From NCBI RefSeq assembly GCF_000682695.1, contig NZ_AWFG01000030.1:176121-240120 (forward strand): a stretch of 64,000 nt of DNA, given 5' to 3'. Positions 34,379-43,314 of this stretch are shown here, one piece after another. A program made the translations under genes and the position numbers. The notes below the pieces were generated by a model. The model did not search any database. It was not told where the DNA came from and saw nothing but the letters and a program-made list of their open reading frames with translations. Numbering within the stretch: position 1 is the stretch's first letter; each line of letters opens with the position of its first letter. Source of the DNA: Hyphomonas chukchiensis (GTDB taxonomy: Bacteria; Pseudomonadota; Alphaproteobacteria; Caulobacterales; Hyphomonadaceae).

Positions 34379-34495
34379 CGATAACTCCTCACGTCTATGA
34401 TCCGGCGTTCATAGTATGAGCGTGCCCCGAAGTCATGGCGTGACACGAACCACTTGCCCCCTATGCTGTCTGAAAAGCTCCGGGAGATATCATTG

Positions 34496-35518
34496 ATGGC
34501 CGAGATGCAGCAGATCGTGCTCAAGCGCTATTGCGAGGGACCGCCCGTGCCGGAAGACTTTGCGCTGGAGACTGCGGCCCTGCCTGAGCCGAAAGAGGGG
34601 CAGTTCCGGGTGGCCCATGTCTGGTGCTCGGTCGATCCCGGTACGCGCTCCCGCCTGTCAGGCGGCGATTCCTATGCGATGGCCCTTCCGCTCGGCAAGC
34701 CGATTGACGGCTTTAGCGTCGGCGTCGTGGATGCCAGCCAGAACGAGGCTTTTCCGGTCGGCACCAAAGTATTCTGCGCCGGTGGCTGGAAGACGCATTC
34801 GATCCAGTCGGGCAGGGGCTTTATCGGCAAGGTGCCTGAAGCGCCCGTGCCGCTCAGCGCCTGGATCGGTGTGCTCGGCGTGCCGGGCCTGACGGCCTGG
34901 TTCGGGATGAAGACAGTCGCGAAGTTCAAGGAAGGCGACGCCGTGCTGGTCACGTCCGCCGCCGGTCCGGTCGGCGCGACGGCGGGCCAACTCGCGAAAG
35001 CCTGGGGCGCATCAAAAGTGGTCGGCATTGCCGGCGCGGATTCCAAGTGCGAATTTCTGACGGGCGAGGCAGGCTTCGATGCGGCCATCAATTACAAGAC
35101 AGCGTCTGACCTGACAGCCGACATCGCCGAACACTTTCCGAAGGGCGTCGATGTCCTCTTCGACAATGTCGGCAACGAGATGGTCAACCGCGTCCTGCCA
35201 CTGATGGCGCTCAACGGGCGCATCTGCATTTCAGGACAGGTGGCCGACTATAATCTCACGCCTGAAGAGACGCCCGGCATCATCAACACAAAACCCTTCA
35301 TCACGCACCGCGTGAACATACAGGGCCTCGTCGTGTTCGATTTCGCCCGCGAGTTTCCTGAGGCCCTGCAGACCATGGCCAGCCTCCTGGCGAGCGGAAA
35401 GCTGAAGAGCAATGAAGAACGCTTCGACGGCATCGCAGCCATGCCCAAAGCCTTCTGCGGCCTGTTCCGTGGCGAGAATTTCGGGCGGCGTGTCGTGAAA
35501 GTGGGAGAAGAGGCATGA
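34496..35518 (+). CDS. NADP-dependent alkenal/quinone reductase (CurA-type MDR)
   Basis: This 340-residue medium-chain reductase resembles the CurA/prostaglandin reductase group, which saturate alpha,beta-double bonds of enones using NADPH. Marks are SVDPGTRSRL, the GVLGVPGLTAWFG segment and the nucleotide loop SAAGPVGATAGQLAKA. I chose the ATG at 34496 with GGGAGAT eight bases upstream; the frame start at 34454 adds a poor leader. The stop overlaps the enoyl-CoA hydratase start by four bases, so it heads a coupled three-gene operon. Confidence 0.9.
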   Translation: MAEMQQIVLKRYCEGPPVPEDFALETAALPEPKEGQFRVAHVWCSVDPGTRSRLSGGDSYAMALPLGKPIDGFSVGVVDASQNEAFPVGTKVFCAGGWKTHSIQSGRGFIGKVPEAPVPLSAWIGVLGVPGLTAWFGMKTVAKFKEGDAVLVTSAAGPVGATAGQLAKAWGASKVVGIAGADSKCEFLTGEAGFDAAINYKTASDLTADIAEHFPKGVDVLFDNVGNEMVNRVLPLMALNGRICISGQVADYNLTPEETPGIINTKPFITHRVNIQGLVVFDFAREFPEALQTMASLLASGKLKSNEERFDGIAAMPKAFCGLFRGENFGRRVVKVGEEA

Positions 35519-36327
35519 GCACCAGTTACGACATCACGCAGGACAAATGGGAGCGCTTCACCTTCTCCCGTGAGGGGCGTGTCCTCACCGCCGCGATCAC
35601 GTCAGACCATCCGGTCAATGGCGTCGACGAGCAGATGCACACTGAACTCGCGCTCGTGTTCAACTGCCTGCAGCGCGACAGCGAGAGCGACATCATCATC
35701 CTTACCGCCAAGGGCCGCGCCTTTTGTGCAGGCGGGGATTTCGACTGGTTCGAGGAGCAGATCAATCATCCCGAACGCTTCCGCGCCATTGGCTGGGACG
35801 CCAAGCAGATCGTCACGACCCTGCTCAACATGGAAAAGCCGATCCTCTGCCGCATGAACGGTGCAGCCGCCGGTCTCGGGGCGACCATCGCGCTGCTCTG
35901 CGACATCATCATTGCCGACGAGACCGCCAAGATCGGCGACCCGCATGTGAAGGTCGGCCTGGTTGCCGGTGATGGCGGCGCGCTGATCTGGCCCCAGCTG
36001 ATCGGCTTTGCCAAGGCCAAGGAATTGCTGATGACCGGTGATCTCTTGACTGCGAAGGAGGCTGAACGCATCGGCTTGATCAACTATGCCGTACCTGCCG
36101 CAGAGCTGGATGCCAAGGTTGCCGAACTCGTGGCCAAACTGCAGGCCAATCCGAAATGGGCCGTGCGCTGGACCAAGACCACGGCGAACATTCCACTGCG
36201 TGCATTGGCGGCGCAGCTCATGGATGCCAGTATCGGCTGGGAGAGCGTGTCGAACTATCTGGGGGATCGCCGCGAAGCTGTCGCGGCCTTCAAGGAAAAA
36301 CGCGCACCCAAGCTGACGGGCGAATAG
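35515..36327 (+). CDS. enoyl-CoA hydratase/isomerase family protein
   Basis: This 270-residue crotonase-fold enzyme acts on acyl-CoA thioesters. The oxyanion-hole segments are visible in RAFCAGGDFDWF and NGAAAGLGATIALLCD. The position of the second catalytic acid in the GLVAGDGGALIWPQLIG segment carries an aspartate rather than the common glutamate, so the exact reaction is uncertain. It is translationally coupled to the upstream reductase by a four-base overlap. A GNAT gene begins two bases after its stop. Confidence 0.9.
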   Translation: MSTSYDITQDKWERFTFSREGRVLTAAITSDHPVNGVDEQMHTELALVFNCLQRDSESDIIILTAKGRAFCAGGDFDWFEEQINHPERFRAIGWDAKQIVTTLLNMEKPILCRMNGAAAGLGATIALLCDIIIADETAKIGDPHVKVGLVAGDGGALIWPQLIGFAKAKELLMTGDLLTAKEAERIGLINYAVPAAELDAKVAELVAKLQANPKWAVRWTKTTANIPLRALAAQLMDASIGWESVSNYLGDRREAVAAFKEKRAPKLTGE

Positions 36328-36328
36328 G

Positions 36329-36796
36329 ATGCGCCTTCGCTCACCCAGCCACTACGAGTACGCCACCCTGACAGACCTCTGTATGCGGTCGAAGGCGGTT
36401 TGGGGCTATCCGGATGACATACTGGAGGAGTTCCGCGCGGAACTGACCATCGCCGAAGAAGATGTGGAATCCAGCATCGTTATCGTGGCCGACGATATTC
36501 GCGGCATTGCCGGCGTCGCGCAGGTTGCGCTGGACGGTGACACGGCATGGCTCGAGAAACTCTTTGTCGAACCCACGCGCCTCGGCGAGGGCACCGGCCA
36601 GATGATGTATGTCTGGGCCTGCCGCGTGGCGCAGGATTCCGGAGCGAGGGACCTTGTGATCGACTGCGATCCTGATGCGATGAAGTTCTACCTGCGTATG
36701 GGGGCCGAGCGGGATGGCGAGGCGGAGTCTCCGTCCATCTCCGGCCGCATGCTGCCGCGCCTTGTGCACCGGCTTCATCCGATGCGATCACGCTGA
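36329..36796 (+). CDS. GNAT-family N-acetyltransferase
   Basis: This 155-residue protein has the GNAT fold: the strand AWLEKLFVEPTRLGEGTGQMMY carries the acetyl-CoA-binding R/Q-x-x-G-x-G/A loop, followed by ARDLVIDCDPDAMKFYLRMGAER, the typical end of the domain. The substrate is unknown. It starts two bases after the enoyl-CoA hydratase stop codon and is the last gene of that operon, convergent with the Y-family polymerase gene. Confidence 0.88.
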   Translation: MRLRSPSHYEYATLTDLCMRSKAVWGYPDDILEEFRAELTIAEEDVESSIVIVADDIRGIAGVAQVALDGDTAWLEKLFVEPTRLGEGTGQMMYVWACRVAQDSGARDLVIDCDPDAMKFYLRMGAERDGEAESPSISGRMLPRLVHRLHPMRSR

Positions 36797-36815
36797 ATCT
36801 TGCGCAAGATGCGCG

Positions 36816-38093
36816 TCAGGCGGTTCTGGACTTGTCAGGCACCGTATCGAAATCATTGAGGTCGGGCACGCGGCCAAAGGCGATCTTTGCCCCGGCATAG
36901 CCGCCGGGCGGCTCATTATGGGTGCCGAGCGACACAACGCAGGTGCCATGGCGGGCGTTCAAGGCATCCATCGCGTCCGTCACCCGCTCCCAGCGGTGGC
37001 GCTCCGAGCGGCTGTCCTCATGGTCGAACAGGTCCGCGCTGGCCTCGCCGGTCTGGTTCAGCCCGTGCAGGATGACAGAGACCTTCTTCAGCCGGCCGCT
37101 TCGCAGGGCGGCCATCCCCATATCATAGAGCAGGCTGGCCTCGTGCAGGAATGTGTGATCGTCGCGCGCCGGGAAAAAGCTGCGCTCCCCGCTCCAGCGC
37201 CGCCCGTCCGTGCATGACATGGAAACGGCGAGCATGCTGGCCGTATAATTCTCCCGGCGCAGGCGCCGCGCCGCCTTGGCAGTCAGCAGACGCAGGCATT
37301 CGCGGGCCTTTTCAGGCTGGCGCCAGTCATTCGACAGGATGCGGCCATGCCCGAACATGCGCCGCACGGTTTCAGGGCGAGAGACCGCATAGCCATGCAG
37401 CTGCGCCCACATGCGTTCCCCCTCGACACTGTTCCAGATCTGGCGTGCCTGTTTCGGCGAGAGATTCCACAGCGCCTCGACCGTGTAGACACCGGCCCGT
37501 CCAAGGCGCGCATACATGCCGCTCGAAATGCCGGGCAGGTCCTTCAGCTCCAGATCGAACAGGCGTCCCGGCAGGTCTTCCGGGCGCAGGATGACGAAGC
37601 CGTTCGGCTTGTCCATTTCGGCGGCGACCTTGGCGAGGAACTGGTTGGGGGCAAGGCCGATGGAGGGTGTCAGCCAGGGCCCGATATTCTGGCGCAGGCC
37701 TTCGCGGATGTCCGCAGCGAGGGTCTCGCAGCGCTGGCGCTCCGAGCCGCTCAGGGCGCACTCCATTTCGTCCACCGACCAGACCCGGTGCACGGGCGTG
37801 TGGCGGTCGATTTCCGCCAGGATCTCATGATGCAGCTTCACATAGACATCATGGCGCGCCACGGGCAGGGCGATATCCGGGCAGAGGGCCAGCGCCTCTC
37901 GCACGGATGTGCCCCGCTTGATGCCCGCCTCTTTGGCGAGATAACAGCGGGCTATCAGGCTCGTATGGTCCGACTGGAGCGGGATGACCCCGACCGGGCG
38001 ATCGCGTAGTTCCGGGCGCAATTGCTTCTCCGCGTTGGCAAAGAACGCGTCGAAGTCGATATAGAGGGACTCGATCTCTGTCGGCTGGCGCAT
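36816..38093 (-). CDS. Y-family DNA polymerase (DinB/UmuC-like), SOS-regulated
   Basis: This 425-residue protein is a translesion DNA polymerase of the ImpB/MucB/SamB group. The palm motif YIDFDAFFANAEKQL holds the first catalytic aspartates, and WSVDEME the SxDE pair. Later segments SIGLAPNQFLAKVAAEM, the helix-hairpin-helix LKDLPGISSGMYARLGRAG, and a C-terminal little-finger region follow. I chose the ATG at 38093 with AGGAG seven bases upstream. An SOS-type box lies 17 bases upstream, overlapping the probable promoter. No sliding-clamp motif could be assigned with certainty. Confidence 0.88.
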   Translation of the reverse strand: MRQPTEIESLYIDFDAFFANAEKQLRPELRDRPVGVIPLQSDHTSLIARCYLAKEAGIKRGTSVREALALCPDIALPVARHDVYVKLHHEILAEIDRHTPVHRVWSVDEMECALSGSERQRCETLAADIREGLRQNIGPWLTPSIGLAPNQFLAKVAAEMDKPNGFVILRPEDLPGRLFDLELKDLPGISSGMYARLGRAGVYTVEALWNLSPKQARQIWNSVEGERMWAQLHGYAVSRPETVRRMFGHGRILSNDWRQPEKARECLRLLTAKAARRLRRENYTASMLAVSMSCTDGRRWSGERSFFPARDDHTFLHEASLLYDMGMAALRSGRLKKVSVILHGLNQTGEASADLFDHEDSRSERHRWERVTDAMDALNARHGTCVVSLGTHNEPPGGYAGAKIAFGRVPDLNDFDTVPDKSRTA

Positions 38094-38109
38094 GGGGGCT
38101 CCTGTAAAA

Positions 38110-38124
38110 GAACATAAGCAGAAC
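38110..38124 (-). promoter_or_regulatory. LexA (SOS) box of alphaproteobacterial type
   Basis: GAAC-ATAAGCA-GAAC (GAAC-N7-GAAC, equal to GTTC-N7-GTTC on the other strand) matches the LexA operator of alphaproteobacteria exactly. It lies 17 bases before the Y-family polymerase start codon. LexA bound here would keep this error-prone polymerase off until DNA damage. Confidence 0.8.
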
Positions 38125-38207
38125 ATTTTATCCGAGTCGAGCGGTTTCAGCGGGGTAAACAGCAACAGGAATTTGACGCCGGGGCGTGTCGGCGCTATCT
38201 GCGTTTT

Positions 38208-38260
38208 CGTGGTGATTTGGCCGGTCGGCTTGCAGCCACGTTAAACAAGTCGCTAAAAGG
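38208..38260 (+). promoter_or_regulatory. SAM-II riboswitch controlling metA
   Basis: This leader matches the SAM-II (metA) motif of alphaproteobacteria: CGTGGTGATTTG, CGGCTTGCAGCCACG and TCGCTAAAAGG in order. The P1 stem pairs CGTGG (38208-38212) with CCACG (38236-38240), and the loop sequence can form the conserved pseudoknot with the downstream strand. Bound S-adenosylmethionine would hide the ribosome site or stop expression of metA, which starts 75 bases later. It agrees with the gene's role in methionine synthesis. Confidence 0.88.
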
Positions 38261-38334
38261 CCGCGCGGAACTGCCAGCAGACGCCTGCAATCCGCCTCCC
38301 TTTCTCGCGATGCTGAAGAATTGGAGTCATGGCT

Positions 38335-39255
38335 ATGCCAATCAGGATCCCAGATACGCTGCCCGCCCGCGATGTGCTCGTGCGCGAAGGCGTTTCCGTG
38401 ATGAGCGAGACGGACGCGATCCGTCAGGATATCCGCCCGCTGCAGATCGGCCTCCTGAACCTGATGCCCAACAAAATCCGCACCGAGGCGCAGATCGCGC
38501 GCCTGATCGGTGCTTCGCCCCTGCAGGTCGAGCTGACGCTGATCATGGTGGGTGGGCATACGCCCAAGAATACGCCGGAGGAGCACCTGATCAGTTTCTA
38601 CCAGAACTGGGCGGATGTGCGGGACCGCAAGTTCGATGGCTTCATCATTACCGGTGCGCCGGTCGAGACGCTGGAATACGAAGACGTCGGCTACTGGCAG
38701 GAACTCACCGAAATTCTCGACTGGACACGCACCAACGTCCATTCCAGCTTCTTCATCTGCTGGGGCGCCATGGCCGCCGCCTGGCACCTGCACGGCGTGC
38801 CCAAGCATACGCTGGCGGAGAAGGCGTTCGGCGTTTACCGTCACCGCAATCTGGTGCCGACATCGCCCTTCCTCTCCGGCTTTTCCGATGATTTCCAGAT
38901 CCCGGTCAGCCGCTGGACCGAAGTGCGCGCTGATGACATTGCCAAGGCGCCCGGCCTGCAGATCCTCATGGAATCAGACGTGACCGGTCCATGCCTTCTG
39001 TCGGAGCCGGCCCAGCGCAATCTCTACTGTTTCAACCATATCGAATATGATTCGACATCGCTGAAGGAAGAGTATGAGCGCGATGTGGCCGCCGGAAAGG
39101 CCATCAAGCCGCCCTATGGCTATTTCCCGAAGGACGACACGACCGCCCAGCCGCTCAACCGCTGGCGCAGCCACGCGCACCTTCTCTTCGGCAACTGGAT
39201 AAACCAGGTTTACCAGACGACGCCGTTCGATGCGGCGCGGATAGGGGAGGACTAG
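38335..39255 (+). CDS. metA: homoserine O-succinyltransferase MetA
   Basis: This 306-residue enzyme acylates homoserine, the first committed step of methionine synthesis. The nucleophile is the cysteine in FICWGAMAA. Segments [19 protein letters not shown] and FNHIEYDS are typical. I chose the second ATG (38335, MPIRIPDT) because a TTGGAG ribosome site is eight bases upstream of it and E. coli MetA starts with MPIRVPD; the ATG at 38329 is too close to the site. A SAM-II riboswitch precedes it. Acyl donor (succinyl or acetyl) cannot be settled by eye. Confidence 0.95.
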   Translation: MPIRIPDTLPARDVLVREGVSVMSETDAIRQDIRPLQIGLLNLMPNKIRTEAQIARLIGASPLQVELTLIMVGGHTPKNTPEEHLISFYQNWADVRDRKFDGFIITGAPVETLEYEDVGYWQELTEILDWTRTNVHSSFFICWGAMAAAWHLHGVPKHTLAEKAFGVYRHRNLVPTSPFLSGFSDDFQIPVSRWTEVRADDIAKAPGLQILMESDVTGPCLLSEPAQRNLYCFNHIEYDSTSLKEEYERDVAAGKAIKPPYGYFPKDDTTAQPLNRWRSHAHLLFGNWINQVYQTTPFDAARIGED

Positions 39256-39301
39256 CGACATCCCGCTTTCCCGTTTGGGGCAATCGCACTAGGTATCGCA
39301 C

Positions 39302-40462
39302 ATGACCAGTTTTGCCCCCGAACCCGCCCATGTCACCGAACTCCGCCGCCAGCTGTCGCGCTGGGTGGCTGACAGGATGCCCCGCGAGAAACGCCGCGAG
39401 TGGGACAAGGCCCATACGTGGGACCGCGCGCTGTTCAAGGAACTCGCAGAGATGGGCCTGATCGGCCTCACCATCCCGGAAGAATATGGCGGGCAGGGCG
39501 AGGATATCTACGCCGCCGCCGCCGTGATCGAGGAACTCTGTCAGGGCGGCCCCAGCATGGCCGGGCCCTTCATCCATGCGGCCTTCTATGGCGGCCTCAA
39601 TATTTCCGAGAACGGCTCGAAGGAGCAGAAGGAAGCCCTGCTCCCCAAACTGGCACGCGGCGAAATGTTCCTCTGCTATGGCCTGTCCGAACCCAATGTG
39701 GGCGGCGACCTGCCTAGCGTCGAGACGCGTGTCACCCGCGACGGCGACGAGATCGTCATCAATGGCGCCAAGCGCTGGTGCACGGGCGCGGACTGGTCGG
39801 ATTATATCTACTGCCTCTGCCGCTCCGGCGGGCCGGAAGACCGCCACGGCAACCTCACCTTCGTCCTTGTGCCGACCGATGCGCCCGGCGTCTCGATGCA
39901 GCCGCTCGAACATGCCAACCTGCGCTACACGGACTCGATGGACGTCTTCCTTGATGACGTCCGCCTGCCGGCTAGTGCCATCGTTGGCGGCCCCGAGAAA
40001 TGGAACAAGGGCTGGGAAGCGCTTGCCGGGCGCGCGCTCGATGTCGAGAAGATCGAGATTACCGCTGTCGCCTACGGCATCGCCCGCGCCGCGCTGGAAG
40101 AGGCCTGGACCTATGCGCAGGAGCGCACCCAGTTCGGCAAGCCGATCTCCAGGCATCAGGCCATCGCGCACAAGCTCGTCACCGCGCGTACAAAGCTCGC
40201 CGCCTGCCGCCACATGCTCTACCACGCCGCCTGGCTCGCCAGCGAGCACATGCCCTGCAGCGTCGAGACCGCCATGGCCAAGCTCTATGTCGCCGACACC
40301 GGCGTCGAGATCGGCCTCGCCTGCCAGCAGGTCATCGGCGCCTATGGCCTCTCGGATGCGTATGACATCGAACGCAATGTCCGCGACCTGCTCGGCATGC
40401 CCATTGTCGGCGGTTCATCGGACATCCAGAAGAACAATCTGGCGCGGATGTTGAGGCTTTAG
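39302..40462 (+). CDS. acyl-CoA dehydrogenase family protein
   Basis: This 386-residue flavoenzyme has the three-part acyl-CoA dehydrogenase fold. Marks are TIPEEYGGQG in the N-terminal helical domain, YGLSEPNVGGDLPSVETRV around the FAD-contact strand, and near the C-terminus the helical FAD-binding GAYGLSDAYDIERNVRDLLG. Length is standard. The acyltransferase gene begins right at the stop codon, so the two are coupled and may act on related acyl groups. Substrate chain length cannot be told. Confidence 0.9.
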   Translation: MTSFAPEPAHVTELRRQLSRWVADRMPREKRREWDKAHTWDRALFKELAEMGLIGLTIPEEYGGQGEDIYAAAAVIEELCQGGPSMAGPFIHAAFYGGLNISENGSKEQKEALLPKLARGEMFLCYGLSEPNVGGDLPSVETRVTRDGDEIVINGAKRWCTGADWSDYIYCLCRSGGPEDRHGNLTFVLVPTDAPGVSMQPLEHANLRYTDSMDVFLDDVRLPASAIVGGPEKWNKGWEALAGRALDVEKIEITAVAYGIARAALEEAWTYAQERTQFGKPISRHQAIAHKLVTARTKLAACRHMLYHAAWLASEHMPCSVETAMAKLYVADTGVEIGLACQQVIGAYGLSDAYDIERNVRDLLGMPIVGGSSDIQKNNLARMLRL

Positions 40463-41356
40463 ATGACAACCGAGACGCTGGAGTCCCCCGAGCTTTCCTA
40501 CGCGTCCTATTTCGACGATCCGCTGAAGCGGCGCCTCATCCGCACGGTCGAGCGCATGTCCGGCCAGCCGAAGATCAAGCAGCTCTACGAGCATTACCGC
40601 GACCATCTCGCCCATGACGTGCCCTTCTTCGAGGCCGCGATGCGCCTCCTTGATCTCGACGTGCAGTTCTCGGCGTCGCGCCTGGCAGAAATCCCGCGCA
40701 CGGGCCCGCTGGTCATCGTCGCGAACCATCCCTTCGGCGTGCTTGATGGCCTCGTCATCTGCTGGCTGGTCAGCCTCCGCCGCATGGATTTCAAGGTTCT
40801 CACCAATTCCGCCCTCGATGGTGTGCCTGAGGCGCGGCCCTATATCCTGCCTGTCGACTTCTCCGGCACGAAGGAAGCCCTCGCAGCCAATGTCGCCATG
40901 CGCAGGGAAGCGCTGGACCATGTGAAGGCCGGCGGCTGTGTCATCGTCTTCCCCGGCGGCGGCGTTGCCACGACGCCGCGCCCGTTCGACCGCACGGCCG
41001 TGGATGACGAATGGAAACCCTTCACGGCCAAGCTCATCTCGCATTCAGGCGCCCATGTGACGCCGGTTTATTTCGAGGGCCAGAATTCGCGCCTCTTCCA
41101 GCTCGCAAGCCACTTTTCGCTGGAGTTGCGCCTCGCCCTCGTCTTCCGCGAAGTGAAACGCCGCATGGGAACGGCCCTGCCGGTCGTCATCGGCGAAACG
41201 CTGACGCCAGATGCTCTGAAGGATGCCGGCAAGCGCAAGGGCCTGATGGAATTCCTGCGCGCGCAAACATATGGGCTTGCCCCAGTGAACCAGACCTTGC
41301 GATATGATGCCGCGACCCGCCGTTTCATGGCGAAAAAGCCGTTGGTATTCCGCTAG
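40463..41356 (+). CDS. lysophospholipid acyltransferase family protein
   Basis: This 297-residue protein belongs to the PlsC-like acyltransferases. The catalytic histidine and aspartate are in NHPFGVLDG (H89, D95), and an FPGGGVATTP segment stands for the second conserved block. This HPFGxxDG form is common in the hemolysin/OlsB-related branch, so it may acylate ornithine lipids or lysophospholipids. No strong transmembrane helix is visible. It begins immediately after the acyl-CoA dehydrogenase stop codon and is followed 15 bp later by the DUF3667 gene. Confidence 0.85.
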   Translation: MTTETLESPELSYASYFDDPLKRRLIRTVERMSGQPKIKQLYEHYRDHLAHDVPFFEAAMRLLDLDVQFSASRLAEIPRTGPLVIVANHPFGVLDGLVICWLVSLRRMDFKVLTNSALDGVPEARPYILPVDFSGTKEALAANVAMRREALDHVKAGGCVIVFPGGGVATTPRPFDRTAVDDEWKPFTAKLISHSGAHVTPVYFEGQNSRLFQLASHFSLELRLALVFREVKRRMGTALPVVIGETLTPDALKDAGKRKGLMEFLRAQTYGLAPVNQTLRYDAATRRFMAKKPLVFR

Positions 41357-41371
41357 GGGTGGAGGAATCAG

Positions 41372-42475
41372 ATGAGTGATCCGCTGGGAGGTGCCGTCGA
41401 TTCGGCGATTGAGCATGCGGGTGCCGATGCGGTCGCAGGCCTTGCCGGGGGTCGGCGCGAGGCGAATGACACGCGTTGCCTCAATTGCGGCGAACCGCTC
41501 AAGGCCAATTACTGTCCGGAATGCGGGCAGGGCGCACATAGCCTGCGCCGCCCGTTCTGGTCGCTTCTCGGCGAGAGCGTGGAAACGCTCTTCTCCATCG
41601 ACAGCCGCTTTGCGCAAACAGTTCCCGACCTGATCATGCGTCCGGGACGCATGACGCGCCGCTATCTTGATGGCCAGCGCGCCCGCTTCCTTCCGCCTTT
41701 CCGTCTCTATGTGCTCGCCTCGCTGATCTTCTTCGTTCTCATGCCGCTGGTCATGGGCCAGGGCTTCGCGTTCATGCCGAAGGGCGCCCAGAATTTCGAG
41801 GACGCCCGCGCCGAAATTGAACAGTCGCATGCCGACGGCGAAATGAGTGACGAGGAATATCAAGCGACGATCCGCAGCCTGGACCAGGCTGAACAAGTCT
41901 GGCGGGGCGGCATTCCCGGACTCGTGACGCCAGCGGCGCCTGCCCCCGAAGGCGAGGTCGCGGCGCCGGACGCGCCGGACACGGAATGGGCCGGATTCAT
42001 GCCCCGTGAGGCGCTTGACGCGGTGCGGGAGGCTGGCGCGAACGGTGACACGGATGCGGCCCGTTTTGCCGAAGTCATGGACGATCCGGGACGGTTGGCC
42101 GAGCAGACACAGCGCTGGATACCGCGGATGATGTTCGTGCTGCTTCCGGTCTATGCCTGCCTGCTCGCCCTGGTCTATTTCTGGCGGCGCCAGTTCCTGT
42201 TCTTCGACCACCTCATCGTCTCGCTTCACTTCCATTCGGCGCTCTTCTTCGCCATGGCAATCGGTCTTCTCCTTGTGCCATTCATCGGGCTTGGCTGGGT
42301 CAGCCTCGCGCTGATTGTCTATTCTAACTTCTACCTCTACCGCCTGAACCGGGTGGTGTACGGACGGGGCCCGTTCAGTTCGATTTTGAGAACGCTGATG
42401 CTCGACAACCTTTACATTTTTGTCCTGCTGTCTGCCCTGCTGATGGCCGTCATTCTGGGCGCGCTGTCATTATGA
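41372..42475 (+). CDS. DUF3667 zinc-ribbon membrane protein
   Basis: This 367-residue protein begins with a zinc-ribbon-like motif, C36-x2-C39 and C48-x2-C51, followed by a conserved amphipathic segment (SLLGESVETLFSIDSRFAQT) and RPGRMTRRYLDGQRARFLPPFRLY, the DUF3667 signature. There are about four or five transmembrane helices: one near 110-130 and others after residue 250. Between them lies a long acidic, alanine-rich linker. The function is unknown. It is in a likely operon with the acyltransferase. Confidence 0.78.
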   Translation: MSDPLGGAVDSAIEHAGADAVAGLAGGRREANDTRCLNCGEPLKANYCPECGQGAHSLRRPFWSLLGESVETLFSIDSRFAQTVPDLIMRPGRMTRRYLDGQRARFLPPFRLYVLASLIFFVLMPLVMGQGFAFMPKGAQNFEDARAEIEQSHADGEMSDEEYQATIRSLDQAEQVWRGGIPGLVTPAAPAPEGEVAAPDAPDTEWAGFMPREALDAVREAGANGDTDAARFAEVMDDPGRLAEQTQRWIPRMMFVLLPVYACLLALVYFWRRQFLFFDHLIVSLHFHSALFFAMAIGLLLVPFIGLGWVSLALIVYSNFYLYRLNRVVYGRGPFSSILRTLMLDNLYIFVLLSALLMAVILGALSL

Positions 42476-42485
42476 GGCAGCCCGC

Positions 42486-42950
42486 ATGATCCGGGATCTG
42501 GTCATGCGCCGGGCGACGATAGACGATGCGGCGGCATTGGCGGAAATACACATGGAGGCACGGGCGGCAGCGATGCCATGGCTTGCCGTGGTGCATACGC
42601 CTAACGAAGTTTTTCAGTATTTCCGGCAAGACGTTATTCCGGGCTCGGATGTTTGGCTTGCCTCCAGCCCTGCCGGCATCGCCGGGTTCTCGGCGCGCCT
42701 TGGCAGCGAACTGGGCCACCTGTATGTTGCAGTGCCTTTCTGGCAGCAGGGCATCGGCACTGCGCTGATTCAGATGGCCATGCTCACCGTTCCCCGGCTG
42801 GAACTATGGACATTCCAGCGAAATACCGGGGCGCGGCAGTTCTATGAAGGCCACGGTTTCACGGCCGTGGCATTCACCGATGGATCGGAGAATGAAGAAC
42901 GTGAGCCCGACGTTCGCTACAGGTGGGAGGGACCGGATGATCAGGCCTGA
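42486..42950 (+). CDS. GNAT-family N-acetyltransferase
   Basis: This 154-residue protein has the GNAT fold with the acetyl-CoA loop QGIGTALI (in LYVAVPFWQQGIGTALIQMA) and the terminal FQRNTGARQFYEGHGFTAV motif. The substrate is unknown. It starts ten bases after the DUF3667 stop and overlaps the MmcQ gene start by 14 bases. Confidence 0.88.
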   Translation: MIRDLVMRRATIDDAAALAEIHMEARAAAMPWLAVVHTPNEVFQYFRQDVIPGSDVWLASSPAGIAGFSARLGSELGHLYVAVPFWQQGIGTALIQMAMLTVPRLELWTFQRNTGARQFYEGHGFTAVAFTDGSENEEREPDVRYRWEGPDDQA

Positions 42951-43284
42951 CAAGTTGCGCGCGGTGGCGCTTTCCTTTCCGCATGCGATCGAGAAACCCC
43001 ATTTTGAGTGGGCCAGCTTCCGCGTCGACGTGCCCAAGGGCAAGATCTTCTGCACGCTGCCACCGCACCATGAATTCTCGAACGTTTTCCTGACGCTTGA
43101 GGAACAGGCCATGCTGGTCGAGGCCGAGCCGGACATCTTCTTCAAGGTGCCGAATAAATGGGGTGACAAGGGCGCAACATCCATTCGCCTTGCGGCCTGC
43201 GACGAGCCAACGCTCCGCTCCGCGCTCGCCATGTCCTGGCGCCACGCCGCCCCGGCAAAATACCACGACGCACTGAAGCCTTGA
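42937..43284 (+). CDS. MmcQ/YjbR family DNA-binding-like protein
   Basis: This 115-residue protein fits MmcQ/YjbR, a double-wing fold found in a putative DNA-binding protein of E. coli. Marks are RAVALSFPHAIEKPHFEW, GKIFCTLPP and the terminal helix ALAMSWRHAAPAKY. I chose the ATG at 42937 with a GGGAGGG five bases upstream, although it lies within the end of the GNAT gene. The frame to 42844 would overlap that gene by more than 100 bases. Function in the cell is unknown. Confidence 0.8.
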   Translation: MIRPDKLRAVALSFPHAIEKPHFEWASFRVDVPKGKIFCTLPPHHEFSNVFLTLEEQAMLVEAEPDIFFKVPNKWGDKGATSIRLAACDEPTLRSALAMSWRHAAPAKYHDALKP

Positions 43285-43314
43285 TCGTTTGGCATTCAGG
43301 TCTAGTCTTCGACC

